Source: Candidatus Krumholzibacteriota bacterium (GTDB lineage Bacteria; Krumholzibacteriota; Krumholzibacteriia; Krumholzibacteriales; Krumholzibacteriaceae). Taken from it: a stretch of DNA of 10,658 bases. The stretch is taken from positions 1 through 10,658 of the forward strand of contig JAUWMD010000069.1 of the NCBI GenBank assembly GCA_030613345.1, in the 5' to 3' direction. The notes beneath the pieces were generated by a model. That model ran no database searches, was not told the DNA's origin, and saw only the letters and a list, made by a program, of their open reading frames with translations. A program made the position numbers and the translations under genes. Shown piece by piece: positions 1 through 7,200 of the stretch (its first letter is position 1; each line of letters opens with the position of its first letter).

Positions 1-2
1 CA

Positions 3-521
3 GGTCTTCTCGGGTCGAAATACTTTGCAGACAACCTCGCTCCCGAATCCATTGTGTGCAACATCAACTTCGAGTCATCGCCTGTCTGGGGCCCTGCGAC
101 GAGCCTCATGGGGGTAGGTTCGAAGTTCTCGACGATGGAGGAACTCCTTATCGGTGTGGCGGACCGGATGGGCCTCGGGTACTCGGAGTTCGAGATGTCC
201 GACCGCGGATTCTTCTACCGCTCCGACCAGTTCAGCTTCGCCCGCAAGGGGATCCCGTCGATATGGATCTCGGCGGGGCAGGATTTCGAGAGTGGAATCA
301 ACCATCTCTACGAGTTTTTTATCGGCGACTACCACACCGTCGACGACGAGTACGACCCGGAGTGGGAGCTCGAGAGCCTGCGCCAGACTATCGAGGCGGC
401 GGTGCTGCTGGCAAATCGTATCAATACCGACACACCTGATATAATATGGAGGGGTAAACTGACGTTCCCGTTAGACGAGGATGCCAGGGTGACAGAGATG
501 GTTCCTGCCGAAGGAGAGTGA
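3..521 (+). CDS. M28-family zinc metallopeptidase, C-terminal part (5' end outside window)
   Basis: The reading frame is open from the window edge and ends at TGA 519-521, giving about 172 C-terminal residues. The GTG at position 54 is internal, because family-like sequence (GLLGSKYFADN) lies in frame upstream of it. The segment matches the second half of an M28 aminopeptidase/carboxypeptidase-like domain. NINFESS holds the acidic metal ligand, here Glu (codon 72-74) where Asp is usual. FYRSDQFSFARKGIPSIWI is the typical substrate-side motif. YHTVDDEYD carries the last zinc-binding His (codon 333-335). The first His, Asp and Glu ligands would lie upstream of the window. Proteins of this family cleave N-terminal residues or small peptides with two zinc ions and are often exported; location cannot be judged without the N-terminus. 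The racemase-family gene follows immediately, which suggests a shared transcript and a role in peptide or amino-acid turnover. Exact substrate unknown. Confidence 0.88.
   Translation, partial: GLLGSKYFADNLAPESIVCNINFESSPVWGPATSLMGVGSKFSTMEELLIGVADRMGLGYSEFEMSDRGFFYRSDQFSFARKGIPSIWISAGQDFESGINHLYEFFIGDYHTVDDEYDPEWELESLRQTIEAAVLLANRINTDTPDIIWRGKLTFPLDEDARVTEMVPAEGE
511..516 (+). promoter_or_regulatory. Ribosome binding site of the racemase gene
   Basis: AAGGAG lies inside the last codons of the peptidase gene, 6 nt before ATG 523. It fixes the racemase start and supports co-transcription of the two genes. Confidence 0.8.
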
Positions 522-522
522 T

Positions 523-1221
523 ATGCCGCTCAAGACTATAGGGATGCTTGGAGGGATGAGTTGGACCTCCTCGGTCGAGTACTACCGGATCATGAACAGG
601 ACCGTCCAGGAGAGGATGGGTGGTAGCAGCTCGGCGAAGATCGTCATGTACAGTGTCAATTTCGCCGAAATGTACGACATTCTCGAGAAAGGCGGCTGGG
701 ACGCCGTCGGCGACGAGGTCGTAAAAATAGCAAAACGCGTCCAGGGAGCCGGAGCGGATTTTTTTATTCTGGCAGTGAACACAATCCACATCGTCGCCGA
801 CAGGGTCGAAGCAGCTCTGGATATCCCCCTTCTTCATATAGCTGACACGACAGCGGAAGCAATAAAGGCTGCCGGGATGAAAAAGATAGGGCTTCTCGGC
901 ACGAAGTACACTATGTGCGAAGACTTCTACCGCGTGCGCCTGAAGGAGAAGCACGGTATCGACGTCGTTATTCCCGGCGAGGATGACGTCGAGGGGTTAA
1001 ATACGATCATCTTCGAGGAGCTCGTCCGAGAGAAGTTCCTCGACGGGTCGAGGGATACCTGTCTCGGCATCATCGACAAGCTGGTTGCCGATGGCGCCGA
1101 AGGAATTATCCTCGGATGCACCGAGCTGCCGCTGCTGATAGAGGCCGTCCGGGTGCCCGTGCCCTCATTCGATACTATGATGATCCATGCCGTCGCTGCG
1201 GCCGAGAGGGCTATGGGGTGA
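523..1221 (+). CDS. Aspartate/glutamate racemase-family protein (YgeA/RacD-like)
   Basis: This 232-residue protein has the usual length of the family and is recognisably close to E. coli YgeA. The N-terminal KTIGMLGGMSW, the middle NTIH (86-89), LLHIAD (103-108), IGLLGTKYTM (122-131) and the C-terminal GCTEL (198-202) are all family hallmarks. These PLP-independent enzymes interconvert L- and D-aspartate or glutamate in the cytoplasm, using one acid/base residue from each of two pseudo-symmetric halves. The second, Cys199 in GCTE, is present. The first position, just before the NT.H motif, is Val85 (GTG at 775-777) instead of Cys or the Thr reported for YgeA. Two-base racemisation is therefore doubtful, and the enzyme may have another activity or be inactive. 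The start is set by AAGGAG 6 nt upstream. The 3' end overlaps the convergent winged-helix gene by 11 bases. Confidence 0.9.
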   Translation: MPLKTIGMLGGMSWTSSVEYYRIMNRTVQERMGGSSSAKIVMYSVNFAEMYDILEKGGWDAVGDEVVKIAKRVQGAGADFFILAVNTIHIVADRVEAALDIPLLHIADTTAEAIKAAGMKKIGLLGTKYTMCEDFYRVRLKEKHGIDVVIPGEDDVEGLNTIIFEELVREKFLDGSRDTCLGIIDKLVADGAEGIILGCTELPLLIEAVRVPVPSFDTMMIHAVAAAERAMG

Positions 1222-1819
1222 CCGGCGGGATCATCTCGATCACCCCGTTCTTCTCGAGCATCTCGACGAGGTCCAGGATCTCCGGCGAGTACGATTCTTC
1301 TACGCCGGCCTTCTCCATGATGGCAGTAGTATTCAACGGAGCGGCATTGGGGAAGGGGAGCTGGAAGAGGAACGCTCCCTGGGCGTTCGTAAGGTTTATC
1401 CGCCGTTCCTTCTTTCCCCGTCCCTCGCCCGACCAGACCGTCACAGAGCTGATACGGTTTCCGCTTCTTGCAGTTGTGAATATCGCGCCTGAATTTTTCT
1501 TCTCGCGTATTGCCCTGCCGGGCTCTTCCATGGACTTGTCTACGGTCATCTCCTCGAGGTCGATGTCCATCGTGATCCTCGATTTCGCGAGAGCGTAACG
1601 GAAATATGGCCTTTTCTTCTCGTTGACCTCTTTCCTGGAGAGGATTCCGAGAGACTCCATCGCCTCGAGGAAATCCTGTGCAGTGCGTATGTGAAGCTCG
1701 AGCCTCGATGCCGCCTCGGAGGCCGAGATGTCCCGGTACTTGGCGAGCAGCTCGAACATGTCCCGGGCGTAATCCTTCGAGATATAGTTACCGAGTTTTG
1801 CCGCTGTCGCGAAATCCAT
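1211..1819 (-). CDS. Winged-helix DNA-binding protein, probable transcriptional regulator
   Basis: This 202-residue protein is unlike any named regulator I know. Residues of about 11-77 look like a winged helix-turn-helix: YARDMFELLAKYRDIS, a second helix SASEAASRLE, a recognition helix HIRTAQDFLEAMESLG, then ILSRKEVNEKKRPYFRYAL as the wing. This resembles ArsR/MarR-type DNA-binding domains. The rest is charged and lacks membrane segments. A basic stretch EGRGKKERR precedes a C-terminal part ending in a leucine-rich helix (EILDLVEMLEKNG). I prefer ATG 1819 because AAGGA (1826-1830) sits 6 nt before it; ATG 1825 would have no spacer at all. The gene ends in TAG inside the racemase gene. It lies 18 nt after the membrane-protein gene and is almost certainly in its operon. 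Inference: it binds the inverted repeat at 2759-2783 and controls its own operon. Confidence 0.78.
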   Translation of the reverse strand: MDFATAAKLGNYISKDYARDMFELLAKYRDISASEAASRLELHIRTAQDFLEAMESLGILSRKEVNEKKRPYFRYALAKSRITMDIDLEEMTVDKSMEEPGRAIREKKNSGAIFTTARSGNRISSVTVWSGEGRGKKERRINLTNAQGAFLFQLPFPNAAPLNTTAIMEKAGVEESYSPEILDLVEMLEKNGVIEMIPPVTP

Positions 1820-1837
1820 CTTCATTCCTTGACCGCT

Positions 1838-2704
1838 TTAGGAGAAAAAGCCGACCTTGACCGCGTTAAGCCTGTCGATGATCCGTACGGTCTCGCCTCT
1901 CCTGTACATATCGAGAAACTCGACGTAGAGGTCGGCCAGCGAGTCGCAGAGCTGGTCGAACGAGAGGTCGTCGTGGTAGAGATAATAATCGTCCCTGGAG
2001 ATGTTGACCGTGACGTTGCCTTCCGAATCGAAACAGACCCAGGTGTCCTTCGAGATGCTTCGGGATACGTTCCAGAGGTGCCCGAACTCCTTCCCCATCC
2101 TGATCGGGACTAGACAGACCCTTTCGGATGCGATGTAGGGAAGGGATATCATGTACTTTCCGCAGAATTGCGCGAACCCGAGGATCTCGTCCCAGGAGTA
2201 ATCGGCCTTCCCGAATGGGTAGGGCCGCTCGGTGAATCCGTCTCCGAGGTCTTCGACCGGGGCAGCGGCAAGCTCGAGGATGTCGCGCCCGCGCCACTTG
2301 GCCCTCCTTGTGAACATCAGGTAGAGGAGCGTCGCTATCGACGGGAGAGTCAGGATCTTGAATACATTGAAGACCGTTCTGTCCCTCAGTCCGAAAACGC
2401 TGTCAGGCGCGCTGGCTAATGCCAGTGTTGCGATGAGCAGGTATACCGTCGACGCGATGTATGTCAGCGATCCCGACCTTCGCTGGGCGGCGAAGGCGAA
2501 TCCGGTGAACCCGAGGAAAAGGAAGGTGGTGGCCCATGCAACTCCACGCGCACTGGAGATTGCAGCCACAATGGCGATAACTACCAGGGAGATGAGGGCG
2601 GGCAGCAGGCCGACAAGCGAATGGTCGGGCTTGAGCTTCTTTTCATGAGACATACCTTTCACCTCGCTGAAAACTGGTTTCACACTCTCGAATCTCATAG
2701 TCAT
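1838..2704 (-). CDS. Four-helix membrane protein with soluble C-terminal domain, function unknown
   Basis: This 288-residue protein is not recognised. A polar N-terminus (1-28) is followed by four hydrophobic segments at about 30-51, 56-74, 80-99 and 112-132. A basic RRAKWRGR stretch (133-140) then suggests a cytoplasmic C-terminus. The soluble part (141-288) contains SWDEILGFAQFCGKYM, Cys residues at 181, 197, 224 and 253, and a C-terminal acidic/aromatic helix SFDQLCDSLADLYVEFLDMY. No catalytic motif is evident. The ATG at 2704 is preceded by AGGA (2711-2714) at 6 nt spacing, which decides the start over downstream ATGs at 2698 and 2653. It is the first gene of a two-gene operon with the winged-helix protein and has a strong promoter overlapped by an operator-like repeat. 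The pair may be a membrane sensor or effector with its regulator; this is inference from gene order only. Confidence 0.8.
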   Translation of the reverse strand: MTMRFESVKPVFSEVKGMSHEKKLKPDHSLVGLLPALISLVVIAIVAAISSARGVAWATTFLFLGFTGFAFAAQRRSGSLTYIASTVYLLIATLALASAPDSVFGLRDRTVFNVFKILTLPSIATLLYLMFTRRAKWRGRDILELAAAPVEDLGDGFTERPYPFGKADYSWDEILGFAQFCGKYMISLPYIASERVCLVPIRMGKEFGHLWNVSRSISKDTWVCFDSEGNVTVNISRDDYYLYHDDLSFDQLCDSLADLYVEFLDMYRRGETVRIIDRLNAVKVGFFS

Positions 2705-2710
2705 GGCAAT

Positions 2711-2714
2711 TCCT
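2711..2714 (-). promoter_or_regulatory. Ribosome binding site of the membrane-protein gene
   Basis: On the minus strand AAAAAGGAATTGCC precedes ATG 2704. The AGGA core is 6 nt from the start codon. Confidence 0.65.
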
Positions 2715-2721
2715 TTTTCTC

Positions 2722-2747
2722 TGAAGTATTCCAGATTCTGTTGGAAT
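2722..2747. repeat. Extra operator half-site plus short inverted repeat in the 5' leader
   Basis: TGAAGTAT at 2722-2729 repeats the half-site of the main inverted repeat at 2775-2782. It runs into a second inverted repeat, ATTCCA (2728-2733) and TGGAAT (2742-2747) with an 8-base spacer. Both lie in the transcribed leader of the membrane-protein operon. They could be an auxiliary regulator site or a weak RNA hairpin. The repetition is seen directly; function is inferred. Confidence 0.4.
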
Positions 2748-2758
2748 TAATGTCGTTG

Positions 2759-2783
2759 TATACTTCAATTAATATGAAGTATA
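2759..2783. promoter_or_regulatory. Operator-like perfect inverted repeat over the -10 box
   Basis: TATACTTCA (2759-2767) and TGAAGTATA (2775-2783) form perfect 9-bp arms around a 7-base spacer ATTAATA. The site covers the -10 element and the expected transcription start of the minus-strand promoter. A dimeric repressor bound here would block RNA polymerase. The winged-helix protein encoded second in the same operon is the natural candidate. The repeat is read directly from the sequence; its binding partner is inferred. Confidence 0.65.
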
Positions 2784-2806
2784 TATTAAATGAACTATTC
2801 TGTCAA
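2778..2806 (-). promoter_or_regulatory. Strong sigma70-type promoter of the membrane protein/winged-helix operon
   Basis: On the minus strand a perfect -35 box TTGACA (2801-2806) is separated by exactly 17 bases from TATACT (2778-2783), one mismatch from the -10 consensus. Transcription would start near 2770, leaving a leader of about 65 nt. The flanking DNA is much richer in A+T than the rest of the window. Confidence 0.75.
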
Positions 2807-2901
2807 GGGGTGAAACCGGATTTTTTCCATTTGAAGCAGAACTTGCGACAGGGCGGCCTGCAGTCGGCCGATCGATATTTTCCATCCATGCGGATTCCCG
2901 G

Positions 2902-2931
2902 TTGCTATAACTGATAAATATAGTGTATTAT
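2902..2931 (+). promoter_or_regulatory. Possible promoter of the FG-GAP protein gene
   Basis: TTGCTA (2902-2907, four of six -35 bases) and TATTAT (2926-2931, five of six -10 bases) are 18 bases apart in an A+T-rich stretch. It is the best plus-strand candidate in the 288-base divergent intergenic region 2705-2992. Start selection is otherwise unsupported, so it is weak. Confidence 0.25.
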
Positions 2932-2978
2932 TATTGGAAGCCATCGACCATATATCCAGCCGCGCATTCAGCATTTTC

Positions 2979-2983
2979 GGGAG
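2979..2983 (+). promoter_or_regulatory. Ribosome binding site of the FG-GAP protein gene
   Basis: GGGAG lies 9 nt before ATG 2993, and a good signal peptide begins at that ATG. Confidence 0.5.
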
Positions 2984-2992
2984 TACACGACG

Positions 2993-4279
2993 ATGAACAT
3001 TTCCACCAGACTGCTGATGATCATTTCGATTTCCGGTATGGCTCTCCTGATCCCTGCCGCGTCCGTTTCCGGCGCAGGCCTCGTTCCGGGACCGGAACAG
3101 GTCGTCCAGGCGGGCGGTTCCGATATATCGGTGCCTGGTTACTCGGTCCCGTCGTTCGTCCATTGGGACGGTGACGGCCTGAAGGACCTCGTCGTCGGAG
3201 AAGGGAGCGGTCTGACCGGATTCGGCAGGGTCCGTATATACATCAACAGCGGCTCTTCCGGCAATCCGGTCTTCACCGGCTATTTCTACGCGCAGTCGGA
3301 AGGATCGGATCTGACAAGCCCGGGCGGCGGCTGACTGGGCATCTTTCCCCGCGTGGTCGACGCGGACCTGGATGGACGGAAGGACCTGCTCGTCGGCGAG
3401 GCCGAGGGCAACATCAGGCTCTATCTCAACGTCAATACCGATGCCGACCCGGCCTTCGACGGCGGCACACTCCTCGAGGTCGGCCCGGCCGGCTCCAAGA
3501 CCATTATAGATGTCGGGCAGCGCACGACCCCCGTCGTAGTCGACTGGGACAACGACGGCAGGAGGGATATCATCGTTGGAGACAAGGACGGGCTCGTGAG
3601 GCTCTACCGGAACGCCGGCACCGACGCGTCCTGGGATTTCGAATCGGAAGAGATGATCCTGAACAGCGGCGTTAATCTCGTCGTACCTGCCGTCCGCTCG
3701 AGCCCGCATGTCGAGGACCTCGACGGCGATGGCATGAAGGACCTCCTCCTCGGCAATACGGCCGGCCAGATATTGACATACTTCAATACCGGCACCGATG
3801 CGGCGCCCGTGTTCCATGGATACTCGGCCGTCGAGTCGGACGGCTCGGCGATCGACCTGGCGGGCGACCTGAGATCCCGGCCCTTTGTGTGCGACTGGAA
3901 CGACGACGGTATCATGGACCTCCTCGTCGGGTACGGGGACGGCCTCGTCCGTCTTTATATCGGAATGGACGATTTGACGAACGGCGAGTGCGTCACCCCG
4001 GTCGCCGTGCGGTTACTGCCGGCGTGGCCGAATCCGTTCAACCCCGTAACGACGATCGGCTTCGAGCTCGACATGGCGGGACCGGCGAGCCTGCGCATCT
4101 ACGACGCATCCGGAAGGCTCGTAAAGACTCTCACGAACGGCATTTTCGCGGCGGGGCTTCACGAGATGGTGTGGAACGGGACGGGCGATGCGGGGCAATC
4201 GGTCTCGAGCGGGGTCTATTTCTGCAGGTTCGAATCCGGGACATTCCGGCAGACTCAGAAACTCGTACTTCTCCGCTGA
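2993..4279 (+). CDS. Secreted FG-GAP/VCBS repeat protein with FlgD-Ig-like C-terminus and one in-frame UGA (possible selenoprotein or nonsense mutant)
   Basis: The full frame has 428 codons before the final TGA. Residues 1-28 are a signal peptide (LLMIISISGMALLIPAASV core, likely cut after VSGA). Five FG-GAP-type repeats follow, each with a calcium-loop motif: WDGDGLKD (58-65), ADLDGRKD, DWDNDGRRD, DLDGDGMKD and DWNDDGIMD, followed by variants of LLVG..DG..RLY. The last 90 or so residues form a FlgD-Ig/sorting-like module: PNPFNPVTTIGF, LRIYDASGRLVKTL, AGLHEMVWNG, SSGVYFCRF. The protein is probably exported and structural or adhesive; its partner is unknown. Codon 114 (3332-3334) is TGA within the linker before repeat 2. 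Sequence on both sides is in the same frame and both sides fit the repeat pattern, so there is no frameshift. The TGA sits in GG-stop-LGIFPRVVD; from memory, related proteins carry Cys here (GCLG.FPRVVD). Restart at GTG 3353 lacks a ribosome binding site. It could be a pseudogene with a single recent stop. Confidence 0.72.
3332..3365 (+). other. In-frame UGA with downstream SECIS-like hairpin (candidate)
   Basis: The UGA at 3332-3334 is followed by the hairpin CCGCGU (3349-3354), loop GGUCG (3355-3359), ACGCGG (3360-3365). The stem has six perfect pairs. The loop begins 20 nt after the UGA; in E. coli fdhF mRNA the apical loop AGGUCU is about 17 nt after the UGA. The two G at the start of the loop and the GGUC string resemble the SelB-recognised loop. 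The bulged U of the fdhF element is not evident. Short GC-rich palindromes arise by chance in such DNA, so this is a candidate only. Confidence 0.35.
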
Positions 4280-4292
4280 TCCGCGGGCCGGG

Positions 4293-7200
4293 TCAGTACT
4301 CCCTGCTCCAGTTGAGCTCGAGCCCCGTCTCGGAGTCCTGGTCGATGAATGTCTCGAGCTTGAACTGCCTCGTGATCTGGTACTCGAGGTTTACCAGAAA
4401 ATTGGCCGTGTTCTCGAGTCCCTGCTCGTACTTCAGCATAGTTCTGCTGTTGATGTACTTGCCAACCGTCAGGGCCGTTTTTTCAGGATCCCTCGTGCTC
4501 TGCTGGAAGGCGAACATGTCTACCCTGAGCCTCTTCGACATCTCTCCCTCGAGCTTGGATGCGCCGAAGACCATCAATATCTCGGCGGTGCGGTGCTGTA
4601 GCAGGTTAGACTGCGATCCGTCCAGATCGTTCATAGAGCGGCCGAAGAGCAGGAGGGACATGATGTCGCTCTCCGACCTGGACGGATTGGATGTCAGCTC
4701 GATCTCCGGCTCGAGGGCCGTCCCCGTGAGTTTGATGCTGATATCGACGTCGGTCACCTTCGCCGTCAGGGTCAGGTCGAAGGAGGGATTCATCTCGTCC
4801 CCGCCATAGAAGAAGACGCTTCCCCGCTGGATCTCGAAGTGCCGGCCCATGAAGACGAGCCGTCCCTTCCTCGGCTTGAGCTCGCCGGTGATGATCGGCT
4901 TGTCGCCCTTCTGACGGATGCGCAGGTTCCCCTCGAGCTCGAGGTTGAGGCGCTCGCTCTCGATGCGGAAGGAGTTGGGGATCGAGATGGTCACGTCGAG
5001 ATCCATTCCCCCCGGGGCTTCCGGTTCCTTTGCCGTGGACGTGTCCGCTTCCGCTGCTCCTGCAAAATTCGTATCGGATGCGATGCGGAACGAATCGGCC
5101 GCCTCCCAGAGGATCGCCTCGCCCTCGACGTCGTGCAGGCTTCCCTTCATCTCGGGGATGCGCAGGAGCCCACGCTCGATGATGATGCTTCCCTTCACCG
5201 AAGGCTTCGCGAGGTCGCCCCCGAACTCGAGGTTGACGGTGGGTGAGACCTGCAGGTCGCTGGCGACCGAGAGGGACATCTTTCCCGTTTCCAGGCGGCC
5301 GTCGAACTTCGGATTGCCGACATTTCCGGCGGCCCTGAATTCGATCACGACAATGCCCTCGAGATCGATGTCGGGCGGCATCAGTGGATCGAGGTCGGTG
5401 AGTGCAAGTCCCTCCGAACTGACCTCGAAGAGCATCTCCCCGGTCTCCGGGCGGGCTAATGCAAACGGCAGCAGTGTCACGTGCACAGGGTACTGAAGAA
5501 CACCTGTTAATCCGGGCCGATTCGGTTTCGAGAAGGTAAGGCCGGCTGTCAGTCCGGCAGTCTGATTCTCGGCCGCATCTTTCGTACCACTTCTCTTCCC
5601 CATGCTCAAGAGCCGGGTAAGAGCGGTGTCCGTGATCCCTTCACTGGCGTACCGGCCGTCGATTGCCAGCACGTACTTTTCAAGTTCGTTTCCGCCGATA
5701 AACGAGCAGTCGAGAAATATGACCGCCTCCGGATCGGACAGCGTGCCCCGTGCCGCTATCCGTCCGCTCAGCAATCCGATCTGTCTGGGATCGTCCGAGA
5801 TGATCGAGTTCATATCACCCGGCACTGGCGCTTCGTCGAGCATGAGGTCGATCAGCAGAGGGCCGTCGGCGAGTGAGCCGGCGCTCTGCAGGGGAGGGAA
5901 GGCTCCCTCGAGCGAAAGGATCGTCTTCTCCGGGCCCTTGACATACAGCGAAGCCTGGAGGGCGAGCGTGTCGGAGACGAGGCCGAACTCGATATCGGTC
6001 TTCGTCCCGTCGCCGAGGGTTATTCCGCTTATCTTCCCTTTCGCGGTCATTCTCGACGGACCTTCGGCGCGTGCATCGATCATGACGCTGTCGGGCCACA
6101 GGCGGTCTGCCACATCGATAACCGCGGGCTTTTCCGGAATGACGATCTCGATGCGCGCTGCCAGGTCGGCAGAGTCGGGAGATGCGATCCCGTCCACACT
6201 GATGCTCCCGATGCTTCCCTCGAGGAAGAGGCCGTCGATCCTGATTCCGCCGCCCTCGACGGTGGAGATCTCGAACGGCGCCTTCGATGCCAGTGTCTGT
6301 CCCGAAACGGTGGTGTAGAAGGTATCGGCGAGGACAGAAAAGCCCTCGTCTTCGGATATGTGGAATGCGAGCAGTATCTCGGTGTCCCTGCCGATCGCCT
6401 CGAGTCTCACTGCTGCCCCGGTGGATCCTGTGTCTTTCGCGTCATCGATGTAAGAGGCCGTGATGGTATCGAACCGGGCGGCGCCTGTGGTCAGGCCTTC
6501 GGGCAGTGACAGGGCCGCACGCGTGATTCCTCCGGACACCTCAGTCGTCCCCGTGTAGCGCGGGATCTCCAGTCCTTCGGTCGAAAACCGGCCGTCGATA
6601 CCGATCGATATTGCCGGGTCGTTCATCGTGCCCTCGATGTCGAGACGCGCGTCGAGAGTCATGCTGATGCTTCTTCCGGCGACGCGCCCGAGGCGCTGTA
6701 CGAGCAGTGAGTCGGCCAGCGAGACGTCCGCCACGAGATCGATCAGATCGCCGGCGATGCCTCCCGCCGCCGAGAACCTCAGTCCCTCGAATACGACCAG
6801 TACGGTGTCTATATCGATGCTGTCGCCGCCGCTTCTGGCCGAGACGAGGGCGGTATCCAGCCATGCCGTCCTGCCCAGGTCGAGGCGTCCTTCGATTGAG
6901 CTGCCGCTGTCCGCCGCGGCGAGATTTCCCTCGAAATCGATCATCAGCGGGCCGAGATCGCCGAAGGCTTCGCCCGTGCCCGCGATCGGACCGAGAAGTC
7001 GAGGGCCGGGCAGCATTGCCGAACCGGATACCGAGATCATGCGGCCGCCCTGCGACAGGCTTCCACCCGCGCGGAGCTCGAACGGGCCGTCGGCATGCCA
7101 CAGGGCCGTGAGAGAATCCCATGCTGAAGAATCGGCGCCGACCGCCGCTCTCAGCGGGGCGGGAGGCTCGGGCCACTCTCCGAGGATGTCGAATCGGCCG

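Noticed and set aside
1211..1825. ATG 1825 as the start of the winged-helix gene
   Set aside because: AAGGA would touch the ATG with no spacer; ATG 1819 has proper spacing.
2848..2867. GGCC-rich short inverted repeat in the divergent intergenic region
   Set aside because: Arms are only four bases and such matches are expected by chance in GC-rich DNA.
3332..3334. Reassigned UGA (code 4 or 25) as explanation of the internal stop
   Set aside because: The peptidase, racemase, TamA, TamB and the FG-GAP gene itself all end at UGA, and their products end where their families normally end.
2795..3817. 340-codon minus-strand frame across the promoter region and the FG-GAP gene
   Set aside because: It lies opposite recognisable FG-GAP repeats and would begin inside them; composition is that of an antisense shadow. 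It does not explain the UGA at 3332.
3353..4279. Separate gene starting at GTG 3353
   Set aside because: No Shine-Dalgarno sequence, no signal peptide, and it begins inside a calcium-loop repeat; it is better read as the continuation of the gene at 2993.
4275..4296. Possible terminator hairpin between the FG-GAP gene and tamB
   Set aside because: GATCC/GGGTC can form only five pairs including a G-U, and there is no T-run on either strand.
5602..6318. 238-codon plus-strand frame, and several others of 100-250 codons opposite tamA and tamB
   Set aside because: All are opposite conserved Omp85 or TamB sequence and show no family resemblance or start signals.
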